Source: Lophium mytilinum (taxonomy: Eukaryota; Ascomycota; Dothideomycetes; Mytilinidiales; Mytilinidiaceae). Taken from it: 64,000 nucleotides of DNA. Location: positions 310,001-374,000 of the forward strand of contig MU004181.1 in the NCBI GenBank assembly GCA_010093605.1, in the 5' to 3' direction. A model generated the notes under the pieces. It was not told the DNA's origin and searched no databases. It was given only the letters and a program-made list of their open reading frames with translations. A program made the position numbers and the translations under genes. Of this stretch, positions 55,061 to 64,000 are shown one piece after another (positions within the stretch are counted from its first letter, which is position 1; every line of letters starts with the position of its first letter).

Positions 55061-55900
55061 CACGCTGAGCTGTGAGACGAGATGAGTATGGCGGGTTAGT
55101 GAAAAGTTGAAGGCGGTGGCAATTGGTGCCATCCGAAAACAGACCCAAGGACAGCAGCTGACTTGCCACAGAACTCCGAGGATCCAAAAAGCCGGATGGG
55201 AACGACACCGAAGACATCGTGCAAGCCTGCGGATAGCCGGGATCATTTCGAAGTCCGTGGGTCCATGGTGAATGAGAGAGGCGCCAACGAAAAGGCCTCG
55301 CCGACGCAGGATCAGACGAGAATGCCGAAAAGGAAAACACATACTCCACCAAGACCTTGGCCATGGATGACCAACGCCCATGTCCGCGACGTGGATGTCG
55401 AAAGCACGGTCGTGCTGATAGGGTCCTTGATGCCAGCGAACGGCCACGGGCCATTCGGAACCACGACTGCCGGCACGCCGCAAGCAACTTGAAACAGCAC
55501 TGGCCAGTGATTATGTATGTCCTCGAAGAGCTTGGAAAGCTGGAAGGAGGGTCGTCGACGGGGTTCGACGCGAAATGAGGACGAGGTTCAAAAGAACAAG
55601 ACTGTCACTCGATCTTGATTAGTACGAGATGGAGAAGATGCAGGAGGAGAGAGCTTACCGAGATCAAAAATCTGTTGGAAGAGTGGACCAAATCGAAGAA
55701 AGTGCTCGAGAGGCCAGCAGATATGCCGTGTAAGTTCGCTGACCTGCGCATGCCGCGACATGAAAGCACGGCCCGCCAGAGGAAGACCGCTTGTTCAAAC
55801 CTTGGGTATCATGATCATCATGTTCCCAGGCTAGGTCAGCAAACCCTGAGAGTTTTCCGAGGCTGCTGGATGTTTCGTTGACGCCCAGCCCGGCACGGCA
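55061..55900. other. No confident gene
   Basis: Overlapping frames at 55.16-55.5 kb (109 codons plus, 161 codons minus) are mutual shadows with no motif. The composition is still asymmetric but the donor-like spacing is lost. Confidence 0.4.
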
Positions 55901-56120
55901 GACTAGGCATCCAGATGAAGATCCGGTATCTGAGGGACAGCGTCAAGCACACCCGGCCCGAGGCTCAGACTAGGCATCGTGCTGAGTATCCGCGAAGAAA
56001 GACGTGGTGTTGAGGACGCCCAGCCAGAGGGATCAGACCAGACATCGTACTGAGAAGCACCCGTCAGGGACTTGGTGTTGAGGATGCCCAGCCAGACAAG
56101 ACGACCGACCAGACATCGAG
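55901..56120. repeat. 67-71 bp tandem repeat, four copies
   Basis: GACTAGGCAT or GACCAGACAT occurs at 55901, 55968, 56036 and 56107. GCCCAGCCMG and GTGTTGAGGA blocks lie between. The period equals that of the 47.8 kb repeat, although the sequences are not obviously the same. Confidence 0.65.
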
Positions 56121-57550
56121 CCCCGGCCCAGCACGTACTGAAGGAGTGTACTTCCACGTCCCCGGGCCGAGGGAAATCATGATCGAAGACGTTACTGAAC
56201 GCACTCGAGTGCTGTCGAGAGTCGATGTCGTGGGGACCGCCAGCTCACGCGAGGCCCTCCAGGAAAGAGTCATACCCGGAATCTTCGAGCGGTCCGCATG
56301 GAAGTCGACCTAACGAAGGGATAAAAGAACTCACCAATACTGCTGCCGTAGTGTGTGGTGTTGAGGATCGTCTCGAGCCTGCCGCTGCTTAGACTCTCAG
56401 GGCTGCCGCAAAGACCGGTGGGTGGGTAAGGAGCGTCATCGAGCTGGTGCCTAATGTCGACGCCGTGACAAAGCTGCAGCTGTTAGACGATGCTTGAAGA
56501 GATGAAGAGGTGATGGGAGTGTCAGGGCAGGCGTTGCTGCCCTGGGGTGGATGGGGCTGAGGTCGTTGCTGCTGCCTCTCCACAGCCAGGACGCCCCTGG
56601 CATCAGGAGACGGTGGCAGCGACGTCCAGACATGGCGAGGAGATGAAGGAAGAAGACTTACTTGTGTTTGAAGCTCTGCCGATGATGGCAGAGGCGTTGA
56701 GGACTCGATGAGGTGGGCTGTCGAGTGAGATGACTCGAGGAAGCCGCCGCCTCCACACCCGCCCCTGAGCCCTCCCGTGGGCCAGACACAGCTGGAAGAC
56801 GGTCATATCGAGCTGCAGATGAGGAAGAAGGTGAAGAAGGAGGTAGGGCGGGTTCGTTGTCGTTGTGAGAGGGGGTGAGGGGAGGATGGGTGAGGTGGTG
56901 TTGAGGTTGGGTTTGAGTTGGGGGCCAGAAATTATTTTGGCTTGGCTAGGAACGAGAGGGGCAGCCCATTGCCTCGCAGCCCGGAATGGTATTCACCCCC
57001 CTAATATTGGCTATCCGGACACCGGTATACCTGGAGCAAGGCCATATCATCCTCTGTATTGAGGTCCGAAGACGCCGGAAGGGGTTGTGGAGGTGAAGGA
57101 GTACCGCCGGGCATCGAGACGAGGGACAGCTGGCATGCCAGGGAGCTTGAGCTTGGGCCGTCTCCGCCTCTCCAGCAGCCTCAACACCACGACCCTGGGC
57201 TCGAGCAGTATTAGAAGGAGCCGCTGGAGCTGCAGCAGACCCTGGGCAAGAGGTATGGGCATCACTAATGGCAAAGGGGCAGCTACCGACGGTATTCGAG
57301 CCAGCAACGCCGGCGGGCAGCAGAGAACAGCGAGCTCGATCCCCCCTCCTCACCTCCCTCGAGTCCCTCGACTCCTCGAGACGGCCTGCTGATACCTATA
57401 CAACTTCTAGGATGGGCATAATACCTCGTACCTGATCGTAGGGGGTGTGTGCCGTCGTCTGCAGGCTGCTTCGGTGGTTTCACAGCGACTCGGGATCTCC
57501 GCCTCCGCCACGACCCCTTCACCAGCCTAGCCATCTACCTACACTGACAA
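56121..57550. other. No confident gene (1.4 kb)
   Basis: Ala/Pro/Arg-rich frames on both strands. A minus-strand ATG at 57534 opens MARLVKGSWRRRRSRVAVKP, reaching a possible GTACGA donor; no convincing second exon was found. Confidence 0.35.
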
Positions 57551-59236
57551 GATGCCTCAGGGGGAACCCTCACAGCCTTCAGGGAACTACAAAGCTATAC
57601 ACTCGATCTCTCTAGACTATGCGGCCATTTGCAGCACGACCGCCGCAGCAGACCGATACCTAGAGATCCCGAAATCCGCACATCTCTCCCGAACCTACCT
57701 ACTTCGAAACACCCTCCTACTCGAGCCTACAAACCTTCATATCCCCGGGGAAGTTACTGAAGACGGCCTCCATTCGAATTTCACTCCTCAGCGGAAAGTA
57801 ACTCAAAGGGAACGTGCAAAGAGGCACACATAGCACGGCAAGGGTACAAGGAAGGCACAAATTCAGTCACTGCAGGGTTTAAGAGTAGCTTTCGACAGCC
57901 TACACGTAATGAGCATTGCTAGTAGTGAACGGACAAGGGATGTGAGAGCGTTGGTGTGACATCAAGCAACATTTGTGCTGGTTACCTAGGTAGGGGGCTC
58001 AAATTGGCCAATAATTTAACGCTGGGTGATCTTGGGGAGTGTATGAGCTTGTCTTTTAGGAGAAAGGGAAGGTAATTGCGGATACCCGGCAAGGGACAAT
58101 TTTACGGTCAGTCGGGCTTCCAAATCGCGAGGAAAGTAGATCATTAGGTCGCAATTGACTTACGAGGGCGAAGGGTAGGGATACTGACATGGCAGGATGG
58201 AGATTCAGTGGAAATGAGGTCATCATCGAATCACAATGTGGGTCTTGGCGTTGATGTTGCGTTGGGATGAGGGAAGTCGTTGCAGAAATTCGATATCACG
58301 TGAGCCGCTAAGCTGACACACCAAGTTCATCCATCCCCTGTGAATGTCTTCAACGTCAAAGTTTCTGCTCACATTGTCTATGTAATTCAATCAAGCCATG
58401 GTCATCATTTTTGGAATGGGTTCGGTGGTTTGCGCTTGGGAGCGTCATGTCACGTGAGCATCACATTCACCGCCAATCACCAATCTCTCCTCATCACTTT
58501 GTAAAAGGGATTCGATGGCACATCAGATTTCATTTCGAGTGTCAAAAGATCCCTGGGATCATACGACATTCTCGATAATTGGATTGAGATGTCATCGCTG
58601 AGAATAAAGGTCACGTGATTACAGGTTCCAGTTTACGAGGGTGCCTTAACCCATGCTATCGTTTCTATTACTAGCTAGAGCTTCCAGGAGAGCTCTACGT
58701 TCTCCGAGATACGAATTTACCTCGGTATGATTCAATGTACTTTTGGAGCTGTCACGTGTACTGCCAAGAGATTTCGAAGCTCGTGGTAAATTAGGCTGGT
58801 CGAATCCCAATGCCTCATGAAGCTCTAGATTCCATCATCTACGGATATGTGACCGTTGGAAAGTAGCGACGTCAGCTATCCATCGTGGGGCCTCGTATTC
58901 TGCATTTCCATCATAGGGCTCCACTATAGTCCTTAGCTTCATCTGGCCAGAACCTCCTCGATTTATGGGTCGTTCACGATTTCACTCCGAGTTTAGGAGA
59001 TGCTTCAGGCTTTGACTAATTGATTCCATTAATCGCATTCAGCTTGACTAGCTTTCCCTCGGAGAACCTCGACTGCAGAGTATATGAAGATCGTCCCGCC
59101 TTCGTCTCTCCGCACTCCATTTCCCTTGCAATTCTCTCAGACGATCTTTTTCATCTTCCAACGAAGGAATTTCGACACCGCTCAGCTTCTCCATTCCACG
59201 TCGCATCTCCGTTGTCCTTGGCTCTCCACCCCCTAC
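57551..59236. other. Gene-poor stretch with CACGTG sites (1.7 kb)
   Basis: One short plus frame (57552-57833, 93 codons) has an ATG but no recognisable feature. The remainder is non-coding by appearance and holds four CACGTG sites (58296, 58450, 58611, 58752). Confidence 0.5.
58296..58759. promoter_or_regulatory. Cluster of CACGTG E-box sites
   Basis: TCACGTGA at 58296, 58450 and 58611, and TCACGTGT at 58752. Further sites lie at 60850, 61000, 62555 and 62694, in the spacers around the three DUF7730 genes. CACGTG is the usual bHLH (Cbf1/USF-type) site in fungi. Confidence 0.45.
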
Positions 59237-59473
59237 ATGGCCATGAGCCGCCGAAGCCGCGCCAAGACCGTTGCATCGAGAATTGGTGACGTGGCACTCG
59301 CAGCGTTAGAGTATGCAATCGTGGCCTGCTGCATCTGCTGCATAGTCCCCCATTGCATAGTCGAAGAATGGCACAACAATGACCGTATCTACTATTTCGT
59401 GGATGAAGACGGCTACGACCCAAAAGCCAAGCTTGAAAAAGACGCCAGGGTCAGTCACCGCGGACACCAGTGA
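59237..59473 (+). CDS. Cys-rich membrane microprotein (78 aa)
   Basis: From ATG at 59237 the frame encodes MAMSRRSRAKTVASR, an amphipathic to hydrophobic helix DVALAALEYAIVACCICCIV with four Cys, then PHCIVEEW and a polar acidic end (DEDGYDPKAKLEKDARVS). The open frame begins further upstream (59084), but the upstream part is Phe/Ser-rich and less protein-like. A basic N-terminus, one Cys-rich membrane helix (a palmitoylation candidate) and a soluble tail are visible. No family recognised. It ends 27 bp before the stop of the convergent DUF7730 gene. Confidence 0.45.
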   Translation: MAMSRRSRAKTVASRIGDVALAALEYAIVACCICCIVPHCIVEEWHNNDRIYYFVDEDGYDPKAKLEKDARVSHRGHQ

Positions 59474-59499
59474 CCCGGACGCCTATCCCTCTGCCGTTC

Positions 59500-60740
59500 T
59501 CACTCCTGCGACATCCCCCCCGCACTGCTTTCGATACGCCACGTCTTGCCTCCAACCTCTACCGATCCAGCTGATTGATACGGCACCCTGAACCGGAACT
59601 CCGTGAGAGGCGTCGTGAGTTTGCGAACGGGTGCGAGGATATACGGCTCATTTACCGCAAACTTCTCTGCGTCCCAGAAGCCACTCAACGTCAGTTCAAC
59701 GAAAAGAGATCGCAGCCCCTGCATCCCCGCCATCACTCTCCAAACACGGTGCCAATCGCGTTCCGCTTCGGGGTCGTCGTCCTTTGCAACCACTTCCGCC
59801 TCCATGAAGGCGTTGAAGAGCGAGTACTCGAAGTTGAGCGAGCGAATCTGATGGAGCCGTTGCGTCACAAGGAGGAGGGGCAGCTGCATGAGGGGATCGG
59901 CCTGGCGGAGACAGAAGGTGTTGGCGGTGTAGAGAAGGTCGATTGATTCGGTGTATCTGGCATGTAGTGTTAGCAATGGGCATATCAAGTTCCTTGCGGC
60001 GAAATCTATGTTCCCTATCAACTAGCCAAACTTCTGCCAAGGGGGCTGCCCCTAGGCGCAGCCTCCGACTTCCATAGGAGGGCTCAAATAGTGCTGCACC
60101 TATGGACCACGTCCTCGGGTCGATGTCTTACTACTCACATTTGGCGACAGCTCAGCAAGAAGTGCAGCCGATTCAATCCTACGTTCGCCTTCGTCCCGTG
60201 CGCATCTCCGCAAAGCGACCTTTCTTCGGCCACGCACTCACAGCTGTAGAACCATCGAAAATAGGACCCCACCAAACGTATCCCCGAGTCTCCAACAACG
60301 TGCCGAAATATCTCTTGGCGAAGCTCAAGGGGCAGCTTATACAGCAACGACGCCGATGGCTGCAGTTTCGGCTCTCCAATGACAACTGGCGCTGGCCTAT
60401 AGGGTGCAGGGTTTCGAACTCGCTCTTGTCGGTCTTGCGCTTCCTCCTCGATCTTCTGCGCCGTCGGTGTATTCCTTTTCCTGCCGCTTTTGGTGGGCGA
60501 ACCATACCCAAAAAAGCTCAGAAGATAGGCCGTCCACCCTTCTTCTTGCTTTTCTGGTTCAGTGGGTGGTAAAACCGTGCTATACTTCTCCCAATAGGTA
60601 ATGTAGGGGGAATTTGTGACATCTTTCCAGACTGATTTGTCGGGCGGCGAGTACTGAATACGGCCGATGTAGGCGCGCCTTTCTTTTTCATTTAGATCCG
60701 GGTTGTTTCGCAGCCTTGTGACTGCTGGTGTGATCTCCAT
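59500..60740 (-). CDS. DUF7730-type protein 1, two exons (352 aa)
   Basis: Exon 1 (60740-60139) and exon 2 (59956-59500) are joined by a phase 2 intron of 182 nt (GTGAGT...TGCTAACACTACATGCCAG). The first ATG with good context in the frame was chosen; 60794 is an alternative. The core is YKLPLELRQEIFRHVVG, then LHFLLSCRQ|IYTESIDLLYTANTF: the F-box-like LPxELRxxI start and the CRQ-I-Y-x-E-x-x-x-L-Y-x-x-N-T-F motif typical of the DUF7730 family, which is widespread and expanded in ascomycetes with unknown function. The N-terminal 150 residues are charged and probably disordered (EEEAQDRQERVRN). The intron is longer than usual for this window. Confidence 0.8.
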
Positions 60741-61472
60741 AGGGGGGGTCGTAAAGTTGGACAAAAGTTGAGATGGGATGGTATTCGTATGCATGCAGGT
60801 GGCAGCCTGGGGCGGAAGTGGCTCAGTGGCGCAGATTGTGGCAGTGCTGCACGTGACCCCACCTAAGAAGCCACCCCCTCTTCCTGAAATTGGATGACGG
60901 ACTTGCTGCACTGACTTGATTGTATTTACAACGCAGTGGGTGTTTTTGTTCCTTAGATAGATGGCTAGCACTAAGCACTCCAATCCCGAGTATGTTATCT
61001 CACGTGACCTTCTCGCCTCGAATGCTACGCCGAACCTTATCCAAAACACCATCATCCATCTCAACATCCACAAGATCGCATCTATCACCGCTCCAAAGGC
61101 GCTCTTCCCAGTGGCGTGTGTTCAGGGATGCGGTGTGCAAGATCGGGCTTTTTACAGACTCGAGGCCAGCTTGCCTCGCGAATGTCTTGAATCAGATCTG
61201 GCGTGTTTCGACTCAACGTCGCATGTTCAGTTTTCATAGCAACGCGAAGAATCTCAGATGACTTCGTCGACACTATTGATCAAGAATGTACTCGTGGTTC
61301 CGATCTAGAGCCTCAGAGATAGGACTTCCGTATAAGCTTTTCATGACAACTCGCAGGACTCCTAACGATGGCGTCACCTATCAAAACTGCATTTTCCAAG
61401 TCCTAAATTCCACTCCATTACTTTAGCAGCCCTTTCGGCGCATTCGAATTGGAGTGCCGGACAAGCTGTTTT
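60741..61472. other. Spacer between DUF7730 genes
   Basis: Contains CACGTG at 60850 and 61000. Short frames only. Confidence 0.5.
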
Positions 61473-62421
61473 CTATTCCAAATAGTACGCCTTGCCCCCA
61501 AGTGTCAACACTTCCTCAGACTCCCAGGGTACCCTCATCCGGAAAGACTTCAGCGGGGTAGGTAGGGCCTTCAAGGGCTCTAGGATCTCAGCCTCCCTGT
61601 CAGCATAGAGCTGCGTAACGGTCTCTCTAGATACCGGAGAAAAGTCCCTCTCAATCACGAAATCGACTACGAGATGCCGCAATCCACCCAACGCGGCGAC
61701 ATTCTCCCACATCGACATTATGGCCCGCAAGTCCTTGACAATAATGATCCTTGTGGTGGTAGGGAGCTCCTCAATCTCCGGATTTAGGGTATACCTTATG
61801 CTGATAGAGCGGATTACTGGACGACGCACGCGTAAAGCGAAGGTGACGATGTGGGGAAAGGTGTTGCGGTATCCTTGCTTAACGTTGAGGCAGAAGGTGT
61901 TGCTGGAGTAGAGCGATTCAATGGCCTCGGTGTAGCTATGATATGCAATCAGTCCCACACCTTCACACGCATGGTAGTAGTGTGTTCGAGACTTACATTT
62001 GACGGCACGTTAGGAGCAGAGAAATTCGCCACAGGGATACTCGGCCCTTTTCAACCCCCTTGTGAAGGTATAGGAGCTGCGCGCATTTGCAGAATGGCTC
62101 ATCCGCATCTGACCAGCACTCGCGGCCTCCGGCCCCTATAACCGCAGAGCCCCAGACATGAATGGCAGAGCCGCCCAGAGCGTATCCGTAGATCTCTTGG
62201 CGGAGTTCGAGTGGCAGCTTTTGAAGAAGTGATGACAGTGACTGGTGGAGTGGCATGCCAATGCGCGGCGGTAGACGGCGAGCTGCGCGAACCGCGAGCT
62301 GGGTCTCCTTCTCTTCGTCTTCTGCCTTATACCTTCTCCTCTGGCCAGGCCATTGGTATAGAAACAAGCACGGGAAGCAGAGGAAGGTGACGATCAGCTG
62401 GAAGACTTTGTAAAGGCTCAT
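61473..62421 (-). CDS. DUF7730-type protein 2, two exons (295 aa)
   Basis: Exon 1 (62421-61997) and exon 2 (61935-61473) flank a 61 nt phase 2 intron (GTAAGT...TCATAG). The start MSLYKVF is the first ATG; the longer frame begins with TTG. Residues 5-25 form a membrane segment (VFQLIVTFLCFPCLFLYQW), followed by a basic stretch (GQRRRYKAEDEEKE). The core has LLQKLPLELRQEIYGYALGG and LLLTCRQ|IYTEAIESLYSSNTF, cut by the intron at the same codon as in its neighbours. The C-terminal half (LKALPTPLKSFRMRVPWESE) parallels protein 1 (VRKLTTPLTEFRFRVPYQSA). Divergently transcribed from protein 3 across 362 bp that contains CACGTG sites. Confidence 0.8.
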
Positions 62422-62783
62422 GATGATGATGTGTTGTTGATTGCACAAGCACAGAGTAAAACAGGACGCAAGCGACTTGAAGTAATGCAGTCACGGCCGT
62501 AAAACACCCACCTTCACTATCATGAGAGAAGAATGTGGCGCATACATGTGGCTCTCACGTGACCTCCGCGACAGGCCAAACGCCCAGGCGCTGGGCCACA
62601 TTCGACAGCTTTTAGGAGACGCTTTGTGGATTTGCGGAAGGTCCTCACGTCTCGAATCTCGTACAGAAAGTTGGCGCACCACGCAATGGGAGCCACGTGA
62701 CTGAGCTTTGCCGCTTGCTGTGCCGCAATCTCGATGCCCCTCATCTTTCGTGTCTCTGCATGCCACATCTCCATTTTCAAAAT

Positions 62784-63928
62784 ATGTCAGACCCTTTAAT
62801 TCTCCTGGCCGCAGCCAACAGTCAGAATCGCGAACCACCGAGAACCGTCGGGGGAAAACTCAAGCATGTGCTACAATGCTCGCTTGGCATTTGCGTCTGC
62901 GTGCCCTACATTTGCATAACCTCCTGTTGTGATGTCTGGAATTATAAGATCAGGAAAAGGCCGGACCGGAGAGGTTGGTGTGGCACTAGCAGACTCGGGC
63001 CAGTCCGTAGGCAAAGGTCAAATGAGCAACCACCGACGCGCCGCGAAGCTCGGATCGATATCGAGTTTGCGTGTCAGGAACCCTTCAAATTCGAACCTCC
63101 TCCACCTCCATCATTGTACCGGCCTCATTCACCAAGAGAACGCAAGTTGACTATTATGAGGGCCTCAGACGTGAACGAGCATCACGACGTCAATAGCCAA
63201 AAGGGTTCGATGCTCTTCAGCAAATTGCCTCCAGAACTCCGGCTGCTCATCTACCGATATTCGCTGTGTGGGTGGGTATTCCATCTCGAGGCCTGGAATG
63301 AGGATACGTGTCCTTGTTTACGTGCAGTTCGTTGTACAGCGTCCAATGACCTCCCATCTCGGGCGCATGGATGCTGGAAATACGGATTGCCTGAGCACCC
63401 GCCGCCCATGCCACCACTTTCATTACTATTAAGCTGTAAGAGAATGTAGGTATCTGTATCTTCCTAAAGGTTGTTATGCTAAATACAGATAGCTATTCTG
63501 AAGCAGTTGATAGTCTCTACCATAACACCTTCGACTTCCGCGACCCAAAGCAGTTTTTCAAGCTCCCTTTGCTTATCCTCCCGCAACGCTTCCACGCCAT
63601 TCAATCTCTTCAATTCGACTATTGCATGGGTGATGGATTTGATGGTCAATGGGACTGGCCTTTCAATCTCTGGGACCTCGTCGCATCTATGAAAGGCCTT
63701 GAGCAGCTCAGAGTCCGATATCTGGTGGGAAAAGACCATCAGAGTTATTGGTTTCGCTTTCAGGATCATTATTTGCAGCCGCTGATCGAGGCGGAAATTG
63801 CAGCGGATGTGGAGATCATCCTGCCTTTCGCGGCGTGTGAGAGAGCTAGGATTGGGAAATCGAACTTCAGAATCACCATACCAGAGATGGATGGTTACCG
63901 GATGGTCGAAGCTGAAAGAGACGTATGA
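62784..63928 (+). CDS. DUF7730-type protein 3, two exons (365 aa)
   Basis: Exon 1 (62784-63445) and exon 2 (63493-63928) are joined by a 47 nt phase 2 intron with the weak donor GTAGGT and the acceptor ACAGATAG; using the nearer CAG would create a stop. The core reads SKLPPELRLLIYRYSLCG and LLLSCKR|IYSEAVDSLYHNTF. An N-terminal Cys-rich hydrophobic stretch (VLQCSLGICVCVPYICITSC) may be a membrane segment, like that of protein 2. ATG at 63156 is an alternative start that would remove it. The tail (FRITIPEMDGYRMVEAERDV) matches the end of the family. Confidence 0.75.
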
Positions 63929-64000
63929 AAAGAGACGGGTACGGCTAAGGAATAAAATAAATCGATATTATCGGGAACCCCGCTCGCAAAGATACATCTA

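Noticed and set aside
60831-60860. tRNA-like A box (TGGCGCAGATTGTGG)
   Set aside because: No B box, T arm or T-tract terminator follows at a suitable distance.
1-64000. Transposase, integrase, reverse transcriptase, telomere repeats or CRISPR
   Set aside because: Looked for DDE/RT motifs, long terminal or inverted repeats, TTAGGG runs and regularly spaced short repeats; none found that would meet the standard. The tandem repeats present have degenerate, non-spacer structure.

Overview
This window reads as nuclear DNA of a filamentous ascomycete, most likely a Dothideomycete. Small exons are separated by 47-64 nt introns with GTRNGT donors, CTRAY-like branch sites and YAG acceptors. There are Pol III genes with A/B boxes, U6-type snRNA sequence, DUF7730-type and F-box-like gene families, and fragments of a fungal non-reducing polyketide synthase (NR-PKS). 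No bacterial operon structure, ribosome-binding site or CRISPR is visible. Species cannot be told from the sequence.

Layout. 0-5 kb: a small two-exon gene, a tRNA-like Pol III gene with a 3' hairpin, a three-exon gene, and a U6 snRNA-like gene whose ACAGAGA box is altered. 6.6-11.5 kb: an F-box-like gene, a long decayed gene whose nine chosen stops are all explicable by C-to-T changes, and a coiled-coil gene. 12-18 kb: short tandem repeats, two paralogous multi-exon Cys/His-rich genes, and an unrelated four-exon gene between them. 18.5-33 kb: a lineage-specific F-box-like family (intact at 20.8, 23.0 and 26.4 kb; decayed at 28.9 and 32.8 kb) that alternates, from 24.6 kb on, with minus-strand genes; two of these share a C-x4-C...C-x3-C motif. 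33.9-46.5 kb: a gene graveyard with LSM8-like and SF3B4-like fragments, KS-MAT linker and SAT-domain fragments of an NR-PKS, and several amplified coding repeats, interrupted by one intact F-box-like gene (36.5-37.7 kb) and a small membrane-protein exon (45.3 kb). 47.6-56.2 kb: an approximately 8.5 kb purine/pyrimidine-asymmetric field of nested tandem repeats (67, 84 and about 180 bp) whose minus strand carries dozens of regularly spaced donor-like and acceptor-like splice motifs. 57-64 kb: a gene-poor stretch rich in CACGTG, a Cys-rich membrane microprotein, and three DUF7730 genes that share one intron position.

The whole window looks like an accessory, repeat-rich chromosome region: few conserved genes, many lineage-specific duplicates and much decay. 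The best candidate for something undescribed is the 47.6-55 kb array, which looks like serially repeated exon/intron modules. Intact multi-exon models were supported by checking that splice phases join without frameshift. Nothing was tested by database search, so family names rest on motif recognition alone.
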